Shown in pieces: positions 37,813 through 47,341 of a DNA stretch of 64,000 bases. The position numbers were made by a program, and so were the translations under genes. Source of the DNA: Panopea generosa (lineage: Eukaryota > Mollusca > Bivalvia > Adapedonta > Hiatellidae); NCBI GenBank assembly GCA_029582155.1, contig CM055896.1:10471463-10535462 (forward strand). The letters are read 5' to 3'. How positions within the stretch are numbered: position 1 is the first letter of the stretch; each line of letters begins with the position of its first letter. The notes below the pieces were generated by a model. That model was not told the origin of the DNA, did not search any database, and saw only the letters and a program-made list of their open reading frames with translations.

Positions 37813-37983
37813 CAGGACACTTTACAACTGTACAATTATTCATTTCTGCATGATTTCCAATACAATCCAGTCCACCATGCGAAGGTTTTGGTTCAGTGAA
37901 TGAACGATTGCGTGACATAATACCTTGGCCACAGGATACACTACAATGTGTCCAAGGTGACCATGATGCCCAATTTCCGTCAA
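37813..37983 (-). CDS. Gene 3 exon 7: TSP1 repeat 1, one cysteine lost
   Basis: 171 nt, open: DGNWASWSPW, CSVSCGQG, then RNRSF where the other copies have RSC. Five of six cysteines remain, which would leave one unpaired. Confidence 0.85.
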
Positions 37984-38705
37984 CTGTGAATATAAGGCGA
38001 AACCATTTGCAGTGATGGTTGCTAAGGTAGACCAGAGTGTATGTAGATAATCTGCATAAACAGTATCAAATGACTGTCACAGTTTCAGATTTAAAACATA
38101 TACTCGTTGTAGGCAGTAGGAGCAAAGCAATATCAGAATAACTAAATGCATTTGTTGATATTCTCAATGAACTATAAAACAATTATTAAGGGATATAATT
38201 GGCAAAATTATCATCAGTAAAAAGTTCTGTCTTGAGAAAAGTTGACCTATATTCCTAAACTGAGAAATTATAGGTGAAACACGAGAAGACGAATCACAGC
38301 AACAACAATAGCATGGACAATGAGTAAATACTACAAATGTAGAAGATTACACATTAACATTACTTTGAAAAAACAATATATGACAAAAAAGAGCACCTAT
38401 TTGCAATGGTAGGCGATAACAGAGCGATGCATAAAGAAAATAAGTGATAATATAAAATATGTAGAAGTGACACTATTTTGAAAATGACAGTAGCAAAACG
38501 GTCACTAGGGAGCTTAAACATGATTAACGAGCTCACTCATGCCCTGTTATCACATCATAAAACGACACAGCGTAAATAAAATATACTCCACCAGTTTATT
38601 CTACTATATGGTATAAGACAAAAAAGCAAAACAAGATTTCAATGAAATGTGTTGATAACAAACAATGTCAGGAAGAAACCGTATACAACTTAAAGTTAAA
38701 CATAC

Positions 38706-38843
38706 CTAGCGAACAAAGGCCGCACCATTTACGGCATACGGATTAAGCATGAACGACATCGCCGCAGATATTGAACGTTCCAGCAAACAATGCACAGTTA
38801 TAGTCTGGGTCATCATGACATTGTCCATTCGTACTTGTAATTA
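38706..38843 (-). pseudogene. Gene 3 exon 6: ShKT exon with TAA
   Basis: 138 nt with good splice sites. It reads QCHDDPDYNC, FNICGDVVHA, TAA, SVCRKWCGLC. The stop (38743-38745) replaces the Lys codon of genes 1 and 2. All six cysteine codons survive around it, so decay is slight or recent, or the exon is optional. Confidence 0.85.
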
Positions 38844-39221
38844 CTGAATTGATATAACAACAAGTAAAAAAATGGAGTCGCTAAGCTATAACATAAAATA
38901 ATACGCATTGCAATTTTATTAAGATAAGTACACTATTTGCTGCTATTGTTAAATAATATGTGATAAAATTTGAATCACAGAATGAGTCCAAGTAAAGTTA
39001 ATACGATATCTAAATCCTTTTAGATAATAAAACGCTTTTGTAGTCGGTGCAGACCTGGTAAAAGTCATTATTACTTGTGTTGCCTTTTTTATTTCCATTT
39101 CTGATTTACCGGTTTGATTCGATTCGGAATTATAACCAGTTTTAACTCAACAAAGCATGTTTATAACACGTAATGAAAATATCAACTGCCATTCAAGTGA
39201 CAATCAACAAATACATCTAAC

Positions 39222-39366
39222 TTTGTGTAGGCTGAGTGCAAATCTGTTTGTTGCAGTAGTCCGTTCCACAACACTGTTTACAACCCAGAGATGATTGACT
39301 GCTGCGGTCGCTTACCTCCCTTCCAACTATTGATAAAGGACTGCCTGTGCTTGTATCACTACATTG
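39222..39366 (-). CDS. Gene 3 exon 5: Ly6 C-terminal part
   Basis: 145 nt, phase 0 in and phase 1 out. It has one copy of the unit LSIVGREVSDRSSQS, then GCKQCCGTDYCN. This is probably close to the ancestral single-unit state of the repeat expanded in gene 1. Confidence 0.87.
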
Positions 39367-39969
39367 CTGTGGAATCAGATTGAGATGGCTTAAGTTATTT
39401 TCACGCATGGAAATGAAATATATAAATTGTACTTTGAGGGAAAGCTAAATAATATAACATAGCATACAGTTATCATCAGGGTCAATTTGGCTACTTCTTC
39501 CGTGTAATAGAGGAACACCAATTCGGTAATACTTCAATGTACTGTCATTTAAAATGAAATAAAAAAATATAACAAAAATACTCATATAATTATAATGATT
39601 ACTGTACAAATTATTTAGTTTTGTCAGTTGAGTTAAATATTTGCTATTTAAAAATACGCGGTAACTTAGTTGAAACAAGTCTTAAAAAAACTCTATGTTT
39701 GTGATTACATACGTATTCAAGATTGCATTATTTTATCAATCTAATATACTTAATAACATTACTTTCTGAGCTTATTGCGTGTTATGAGAAAACAAGGGCA
39801 CGTGGTATTGTAGTATTTGCATGTCATGTTGCTTTTATTATGCCGCATGGTTTTCCAAGAAAGATATAGTATATATTGTGCTTATAATAAATATACATTG
39901 ATTATTTTTTTGTGGTGATTTTTGAGTGCTATGTAATGGATGTATCGTTTACTATTATTATTTACTCAC

Positions 39970-40038
39970 TGTGTAAGGTCTACAACCTAGGGTGAATGTA
40001 GGGTTGTTTCCGAAGCTATCCTCCTCCGTGAAACATTG
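39970..40038 (-). CDS. Gene 3 exon 4: Ly6/uPAR-like domain, middle part
   Basis: 69 nt between TTTCAG and GTGAGT, encoding QCFTEEDS... and FTLGCRPY. Phase 0 at both ends. Confidence 0.85.
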
Positions 40039-40501
40039 CTGAAATAAAAGAATTGTTAAGTATAAATAAATAAACAAATAAATAAAGGTATTTGGTTACC
40101 CTAATTAGACTATAATACAATAAACATTAAATGGGCTTATAACTTATTTTGTTGTTCTTTACATGCATGCTACTACTAGTACTTTTCTTGCGATTCGTAG
40201 TCTCCATGCTACTTATATTTATTAGTTATCAGCCAAATGAAATATGTGAGCAATAATATTTTCTATTCGTTTTATTTTATCATGCTTCTTTATTTTATCT
40301 ATCATACATATGTTCGGTTTAGTGACGACCGCCCCCAAAACACAGGCATGCAAAGAATATGGACGATGGTGTGATGTTATGTGATAAAATACAGCCAAGT
40401 AACGAAATGTTTCCTTTAATTCTGTGTTATTAATAAATTTTGATTTATTGTCTCGTACAAAAATATTTATATTGTATCGATTACAAACTATAATAATTTA
40501 T

Positions 40502-41141
40502 GCCACTTTGGAGATTCGAACCCACGGCCCCTGCGGCGTCAGCGCCTAGCACATTAATGACGACGTCTCTACCGACTGCGCCACCGCAACAACGCCAAAA
40601 AACGTTGCGCAAATAGCGCATATATTGGCGTCGCCATTAATGTACACAGGACATAGGCGGGATTTATAATATTTACATTCAATATTTTGTATTATTCCTA
40701 CTTTAATGTGCTAGGCGCTGACGCCGCAGGGGCCGTGGGTTCGAATTTCCAAAGTGGCAAAAAATATTTCCGAAATTGTCCGTGGTCAGGTGAATAAGAC
40801 ATGTGTCGCTCCTCTCCATTGAGTCATTAAAAGTAGGAATAATACAAAATATTGAATGTAAATATTATAAATCCCGCCTATGTCCTGTGTACATTAATGG
40901 CGACGCCAATATATGCGCTATTTGCGCAACGTTTTTTGGCGTTGTTGCGGTGGCGCAGTCGGTAGAGACGTCGTCATTAATGTGCTAGGCGCTGACGCCG
41001 CAGGGGCCGTGGGTTCGAATCTCCAAAGTGGCAAAAAATATTTCCGAAATTGTCCGTGGTCAGGTGAATAAGACATGTGTCGCTCCTCTCCATTGAGTCA
41101 TTAAAAGTAGGAATAATACAAAATATTGAATGTAAATATAA
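40502..41141. repeat. Inverted plus direct duplication of a tRNA-derived SINE
   Basis: 40502-40703 is the near-perfect reverse complement of 40829-41033. In addition 40706-40876 is a direct repeat of 40976-41141. The repeated unit is a SINE with an intact pol III A box TGGCGCAGTCGG (40951-40962) and B box GGTTCGAATCT (41012-41022). The block sits in the gene 3 intron between the first and middle Ly6 exons. Confidence 0.85.
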
Positions 41142-41597
41142 TAATTTATATTGTGTTATTGCAAGTCAGAATGATATATTGCGTCAATATTAAATAATAA
41201 ATATTTTACGTCATTAACGGAAAATTAGTAGTGATCAACTAACACTTACTATATACTGGTCATACCTAATACCGCGAGTCTAAATTTTTTTCAACCATGT
41301 AAAGAATGGCGTCAATAATAAACAGTAATAAGGTTACTTAAGTGTGCTGAGTAAAAAAACAGTTGCCGATACGAAATGCAAACAAATGCCGACGCTATCT
41401 GAAGTTGGAGCTTTGCGCATGTCTTCCCAGATTGTATTTATACCGGCATTCGCGGAAATAGGTATATCGCGCTATTAGGTATACAAGGGATACTACTTAT
41501 ATCTCATTAAGATGTAATAGTTATATTGTGACATTATTATCAGCTTATGATATCTTTGTGTCATAAACAAAATAAAAGTCACAATAAAATAGCTTAC

Positions 41598-41677
41598 CTC
41601 ATCTAAGGAACATTTGGCCACTGACAGACAGCTGGATACATTCGCAATACTTGTGCAGGAAAAACATTCCAATGTAT
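41598..41677 (-). CDS. Gene 3 exon 3: Ly6/uPAR-like domain, first part
   Basis: 80 nt between TTGTAG and GTAAGC, encoding LECFSC, SSC and AKCSLDE. Same length and phase as in gene 1. Confidence 0.85.
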
Positions 41678-41846
41678 CTACAATTGATTAACCACAGTAA
41701 CTAGCCAAACATATGATTGGACTGTATATTGATGTTAATACAAATAATGGTGTTTGTATGCCTTTGATGAATAATAGATATCATTTTCTCAGTGACATTA
41801 ACTATTTTTGAAGGAGTGCAATAACAGTTTGTAAATTCGCTGATAC

Positions 41847-41848
<2 letters not shown>

Positions 41849-41896
<48 letters not shown>

Positions 41897-41899
41897 ACA
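41849..41899. repeat. Poly-C tract followed by (AC)n
   Basis: 34 consecutive C bases and then about nine AC units, in a gene 3 intron close to the first Ly6 exon. Length is likely to be assembly-dependent. Confidence 0.95.
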
Positions 41900-42330
41900 T
41901 TTTTTTGTCCGTAGGCATTTTTATTTTGTATTGTGATATATGTAGAGACATTTTAAGTAAGCAAGTCTGTGTTCAATACAATTATGGATTTAAATCTATT
42001 TTGTGCCATGCTAAATTTCTTTTGCGTTCACAGTGGGGTAAAAGATATTCGTTAGTAACATAAATGATTAAGCTTTAAAATAGTGGATAAAAGCATAACT
42101 AAATGAGAGGGTATAAGGATTAGTCAACAAATTAATTCATATTTTATAACATTTTATGTATGTTATTCTAGATTCTCGTCAAACGTTCTGCCCACGGCTC
42201 ATAAAATTAATAATAACATGAGTATCAGTCATGTTTCAAAGGAACCGGAAAATATTTGACTGAAATACTATAATCCGCATATATTTAATGGAAACGTAAT
42301 ACTAATACAAGTATATAAAGTTTAATGTAC

Positions 42331-42381
42331 CTGCTTGATCTGCATGCAAGACAATCAGTATAATGACCGCTATAACAATAC
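42331..42381 (-). CDS. Gene 3 exon 2: signal-peptide core
   Basis: 51 nt; with exon 1 it reads MHKGIVIAVIILIVLHADQA, a clear hydrophobic signal sequence. Donor GTACAT, phase 1. Confidence 0.82.
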
Positions 42382-42495
42382 CTTGAACAATAAACAAATA
42401 TAGTCAGTGATTACTTATAAATACATACATTTCATTGACAAGTATAATTAATATACAGATAAACTTTGAATAATTGCTTAAAAAAAAAGCTCTAC

Positions 42496-42505
42496 CTTTA
42501 TGCAT
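42496..42505 (-). CDS. Gene 3 exon 1: 10-nt start microexon
   Basis: ATGCATAAAG followed by donor GTAGAG, giving M-H-K and the first base of Gly. Same length and ATGCAT opening as gene 1. Confidence 0.75.
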
Positions 42506-42554
42506 TGTTCACGGTGACAAAATAACCTGTCAGACGCAGACGTAGAACAATGCA

Positions 42555-42562
42555 ATTATATA
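42555..42562 (-). promoter_or_regulatory. Possible TATA box of gene 3
   Basis: TATATAAT on the minus strand, about 50 nt upstream of the start codon, with GC-containing sequence on both sides. The position suits a short 5' UTR. Confidence 0.4.
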
Positions 42563-42599
42563 CGACTCTTTTCGGGCAGTGTTGACAAGGATACTAAGG

Positions 42600-43500
42600 A
42601 TGTAGACATATATACACCGGCGCTACATAGATAAGGCACTTACTAGTTTCTACACATTATGCTGCATAAAATTCAATGCAAATTGAAAGATGTGAACTGT
42701 CCAATAATTTGTACTTTATCTTTCACTCAACTTTCTAAGCAGACATCTTTAAACTATGCTGTAATGTTAACTGTATCTAATATTGAATTGTTTAGACCGA
42801 TATACATAAATTATAATTGCATATGATAAACATTTTTGTTTGCTGTTTTAGGTTACCATCATTAAGCTATATGATTGTCTGAGAAAAGTATAAGGATTAT
42901 AGATGTTCAGGGAATATATTTTGATAGTAAGCTTTTTCTGGTTAAATAAAAATGTCAAACTGGCAATTGGTCACATTAAAATGTATTCTTTATAATATTA
43001 TGTTTGTATCAATAGAAAAAATATAACTTTTTTCATGCTGGAAGTCAGTGTACTCAATGGTGAATAGTAACACTTTTGACCCCAATTTTTGGACATTTTC
43101 ATTTGAGTCTAAGATAGATTTTTAATATGATTTATGAAGTTTTTGAGTTTTCTAACCAGGACTTGAACATGGAATTCTTTTCATAGAGAAGTGAACACCA
43201 TAAACGACAAATCAAGAGTAGGCGTATCAAGAGTAGGCGTACATTATTTTACGTGAATTTACAAACAACCTGCCAAAATTGTAACCTCAATACCATGGTA
43301 TTATACAGATCATACGCACAGTAAACAATCTGACCTGCCTCATCTTCTGTTTTGCATAACAATGCGTTACGAGCTGTATTATTCTATATCATATAGTGTA
43401 ATAATGATATATTTATAAATAGTAATTACTAATATATAGTTACCACGGAAAAAAGATAATTCAGTAATTGATCATAACATTGTACTCTGAACAAAATATC
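42600..43500. other. Intergenic upstream of gene 3
   Basis: AT-rich; no gene or clear repeat recognised apart from a short aagagtaggcgtatc duplication near 43215-43245. Confidence 0.45.
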
Positions 43501-43504
43501 TGAT

Positions 43505-43900
43505 AAAACAGGGTCTTAGATAACGCTCAATTGATGTGTCGCGAGATCACCCACTTCTCACCGCTGAGACTTTGGGTTCGAGCCCTGCTTAGTTAAAAAG
43601 CCGTATAAGAGAATGTTTGACAGTTACTTGTGGTAGAACAGTGCTAGTCTATCTAAGAACCTGATATCTCCCGAATCAGGTCATTTAATCCCCAATGAAA
43701 AAACAGGATATTCTATGATTGTCTCGCGATAAATACATCAATATCATATCAATTGAACGCTTACTAAACTGTGAAGTCATTCAAACTTTCCCTCAAGCAA
43801 CTGACCAATCAACGTGCTCAAATGTGGCTTTCCCAACATTACTATTTAATGAACCCAATCGGGAGAGCTAGGTCCGTTCTACAGATAGGACAGTGGTTAT
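43505..43900 (+). mobile_element. SINE-like element with extended tail
   Basis: B-box-like tttgggttcgagccctgc at 43570-43590, then a body with gatatctcccgaatcaggtc and ccaatcaacgtgctcaaatg. The latter half matches 52036-52262, and its last ~95 bp also 10937-11030. Confidence 0.55.
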
Positions 43901-44144
43901 ACTTAGATTCATGATTCCTGGGTCTGAGGTCTGCCTTTACCAACAAAACTGTATGCCATATTTGACATGGGATAATGTTACAACTAGCGTTATATCCTAT
44001 TTCAAAAAGAAATATAATAGGAAAGTATTTAATAAAACATACATAAAAATACTGTCTAAGTTCATATTTACGAATAGTATTTCGGTAAAAACTGCAACTT
44101 TATTCTGATTAATAAAAAAATATATTTTCCTACAACCACATAGC

Positions 44145-44290
44145 CAGAACCGGCTAGCTTATTCTGTTACGTGTCTAAAGGTCAATCCAGGGTCATAAGT
44201 TAAAATCCCGTCCAGCCATAGTCTCTGTAATATATGGTTTTTGAACTTTGTTCTAAGGCCATGCAACTCCCACCTTAATATGTGGGGAAG
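44145..44290 (+). mobile_element. Decayed SINE of the 49-kb family
   Basis: gctagcttattctgttacgtg, caatccagggtcataagtta and catagtctctgtaat follow the order of the complete element at 48998-49283, with the B box degraded to gttaaaatcc. Confidence 0.55.
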
Positions 44291-44299
44291 TAGTCAGTA

Positions 44300-45350
44300 A
44301 CGTATATGTAACATCAACATTTAGTGTAAATTTATACCATATTGTCATATGTGGTCTATCTCGTAATTTGCTTGATAAAAGATTAGTGTCAGTCAGTGCA
44401 AACATTAGTTCCGTTTATGCATATAAATATGACTGTAATCTTTGTAAGTCATGTCAACGGCACGATTTCATTTATAAAAGCAGTACATAAGTATCAAGCT
44501 TGTCCAAAGACATATAACGCGCTTGATTGTATTCATGCCTGAAGGCCTCACAAAGCAAATATAATTTAGAGACGAGAAAACTCTTACACATCATAGCAAC
44601 TGCACCACTATGTTAAACAAGAGCACTAACAAAAATAAAGAATAACAACGTAGTTTGTTGTTACATATACTCCAATGCAAACAATCAAAGCAACGAATGC
44701 TATCATCTCAAAGGGATATAATCATAATTGTCAGAACTAAAGGTATTTGATGCAAACGTCAATGATTCCTTATGTCTTGCTGCTTGATGCCAATTCCATT
44801 TAAGTAGACATCTCTGGATATTTAAAACCCGCTCTTTTTAACAGACGCAATATGAAACTTAAGGGGATAATGCTGCAAATCCATAATGCGTTATTCATGT
44901 ACAGTTCTCTCGAGACGTAATTTAACAATTTTGTTTGTCTCTGTTAGAAAACAGTTATTTGTCCACTGAAATGAAAGTATAACATTAAGAATATACAATA
45001 TACAGTGTGTTGTATATTTTTGTCATACTATGGGTCTAATGAAGAATATTTCAATGCACTTTAGTTAAAAAAGAAATCAAAAAAGAGAAATTGTTATAAA
45101 TACAATGCATAATACATATTAATCATTACAGGAGATAACGACAACAGTAATGTTTCTAAATAGATTATTATCTTTATATACTAGTTTTAAAGTGTAACTT
45201 TTAAAAATGACATATCTATGGGTAAATAGTCGAATTGGGCCAGTTTAAAACATTCTCAGAAAACCTATTGTGTAAACATGAAAGTTCTGTACACTCGACT
45301 GAAAAACATAAATCCGGAAAATATATAGTTTTACATATCAAACCAACTAA
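44300..45350. other. Intergenic between genes 3 and 4
   Basis: AT-rich with no recognised gene. Confidence 0.4.
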
Positions 45351-45357
45351 ACAACGT

Positions 45358-45715
45358 ATGCTGTACTTATGTTACACGTGCCAAATGTACGTAAGCTGTA
45401 CTTATGTTACATGTGCCACGTGTACGTGTGCTGTACTTAAGTTACATGTGCCACGTGTACGTAAGCTGTACTTATGTTACATATGCCACGTGTACGTAAG
45501 CTGTACTTATGTTACATGTGTCAATTGTACGTAAGCTGTACTTATGTTACATGTGCCACGTGAACGTAAGCTGTACTTATGTTACATGCGCCACGTGTAC
45601 GTAAGCTGTACTTATGTTACATGTGTCAATTGTACTTAAGCTGTACTTATGTTACATATGCCACGTGTACGTAAGCTCTATTTATGTTACATGTGGCACG
45701 TGTACGTCAGCTGTT
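45358..45715. repeat. 35-bp tandem array
   Basis: About ten units of gctgtacttatgttacatgt and gccacgtgtacgtaa. The Cys/Tyr-rich frame across it is a repeat product. Confidence 0.92.
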
Positions 45716-45739
45716 AAAAGAGAAACGTATCATAAAACT

Positions 45740-46095
45740 CAGTTGACCCATTTTGTAGAGTATTCGCCCTTTTAGCGAAAGATCCTGGTCCCGGACTTGC
45801 AACATGAACTACTCATCCTGTTACAATGGTGTCCAATAGAGGACTGTGACATATACATTCCATAATACATTCACATGATTATCTTCGTTTTATGGACATT
45901 TTTGGACGAATTTTAAATTACGGGATGGGTGGGGTTGGGTAGGGTTGGAGATATCAATATTTAAGTATTCTACAGTATGTAACCGGTTATGAGAAAAATG
46001 TATGCCCACAGTTCTGCTAACTCAGTCGGTAGAGCATTTGCAGTGTCAGCAAAAGATCCCGGATTTGAGTCTTTGACTTACGTCATATTTTTTTT
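45740..46095 (+). mobile_element. Two SINE heads of one family
   Basis: At 45757-45800 (gtagagtattcgcccttttag, aaagatcctggtcccggact) and 46014-46080 (ctaactcagtcggtagagca, aaagatcccggatttgagtc) two tRNA-like heads share the phrase aaagatccNgg. The second has a good A box. Confidence 0.5.
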
Positions 46096-46099
46096 TAAC

Positions 46100-46980
46100 A
46101 TGTTACGTATATACTGTGTCATTTATAACAGTCATATTTGTACTTTATCATAAAATACATATATCCATTCACGTTTAAAAACATGCATTTAGATTTGTAC
46201 AAATCATTTTTAGATCATATTGCCATAGATCGTACTTTTATTAACGTTACTGAATAAATATATTAATAATAAGACATTTTTTTCTCTGTGGACATATGTT
46301 AAAAGTTGAATGAAATAGTCTACGCCTTCCATTAAGCATATTAATTGAATCATGTTTATCAATGAGTTTTAGAAGAACAAATACCTGCTATATTTGAGAA
46401 TGTTTTAAGAATGTAACGAAGTATAACAATAACTTTAATTGAAAAAGATGGTCACTGAGAAATAGAAAAAAAGAAGATATGATAAAATATTAGGATAAAG
46501 AGAAAGATGTATATGTATATTGTCAACCTTTGACAGTTTTGCTGCTGGTTTTTTAATATTTACCGTTTACTATATTTTTGTCAGTTCTATTAAGAAACCA
46601 CATTCGCTAGGTCTGTATTCTGTTGTTATGGTGTCTATGTCAGTTGAATGTTTTTTCTATTTACGTATACAGCATGTATTATGATTTTGTGAGGCAAAAT
46701 ATAAGCTGTGGTTGTGTATAAAAAGAAACCAACTTTCATTACAATGTTCTATACTAGTATAAGTTCCATGATACATAGAAGTATTTTTTTTCTGTTTTAG
46801 CTGATTTCTTCCCAGGTATATAGCATTTTGTGTGTTGTTTTAATTTCACTTGCACCTTTACTCTTACATTGTAAGTAAACTTCCATTGTATCGGCAGTGT
46901 TATATGCAGTTATATACCTTTTGTTCTAAGGTTATCAAAGATAAATGTTCCATTAATTTAAGTGAAGATAATTATTGACT
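46100..46980. other. 3' flank of gene 4
   Basis: AT-rich; no feature recognised besides the polyA signal nearby. Confidence 0.4.
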
Positions 46981-46982
46981 AA

Positions 46983-46988
46983 TTTATT
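46983..46988 (-). promoter_or_regulatory. Possible polyadenylation signal of gene 4
   Basis: AATAAA on the minus strand, about 90 nt past the gene 4 stop codon. Confidence 0.4.
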
Positions 46989-47075
46989 CGAAACAGTGTA
47001 GTAAATGGAGCTGCATATAATTAGATAGTGAATTATGGAATACCATTGTAAGTATACATACATTACGTATGTAGC

Positions 47076-47341
47076 TTACATCGCTGTTAGAAATGGGCCA
47101 TTAAAAATTGTATGGTGATTTTTACTGATACGTTCAAAAGTGCCACACCATAAATTGACCACATCAACAACATACAAAGTGAGATAGACAGAGGCGGAGG
47201 CAGTGTAGGACGGAGTTGACCTGAAGGTATCGTAGGCATAAACTCTTATGGTGGTATAGTGGTTGTGTCTAATATCACATTGTGGGTAAGTTGCGATACT
47301 ACTTGTAAACGATAAGAGCCCCGTCTTTAGAAAATCGACTA
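47076..47341 (-). CDS. Gene 4: C1q domain with internal deletion
   Basis: The C-terminal two thirds aligns with C1q of genes 1 and 3: TGLLSF, QCDIRHNHY, TASASVYLTLYVVDVV, IFNGPFLTAM, then TAA. A possible acceptor (ATACATAGAG) gives phase 1 and VVDF, matching the VVAF start of the other copies, followed at once by the later part. About 40 aa of the domain are missing. The acceptor has a poor pyrimidine tract. Whether this can fold as C1q is doubtful. Confidence 0.65.

Larger units (their letters stand above)
31772..42505 (-). pseudogene. Gene 3: full-length Ly6-ShKT-TSP1(x3)-C1q gene with a nonsense codon in the ShKT exon
   Basis: Seen: ten exons with the layout of gene 1 (42496-42505, 42331-42381, 41598-41677, 39970-40038, 39222-39366, 38706-38843, 37813-37983, 36812-36982, 35077-35244, 31772-32172), every splice dinucleotide and phase intact. 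The only interruption is TAA at 38743-38745 in the ShKT exon. Literal translation stops after 151 aa (signal, Ly6 domain, part of ShKT). If the symmetric 138-nt ShKT exon is skipped, a 421-aa Ly6-TSP1x3-C1q protein is predicted. TSP1 repeat 1 has also lost one cysteine. I call it a pseudogene conservatively; a TATA-like box, a start microexon, two polyA signals and open flanking exons make a functional spliced product possible. It is more diverged from gene 1 than gene 2 is. Confidence 0.75.

Noticed and set aside
40940..41035. Genuine tRNA gene at the A and B box pair
   Set aside because: The cloverleaf stems do not close well and the sequence continues into a repeated body; a SINE fits better.
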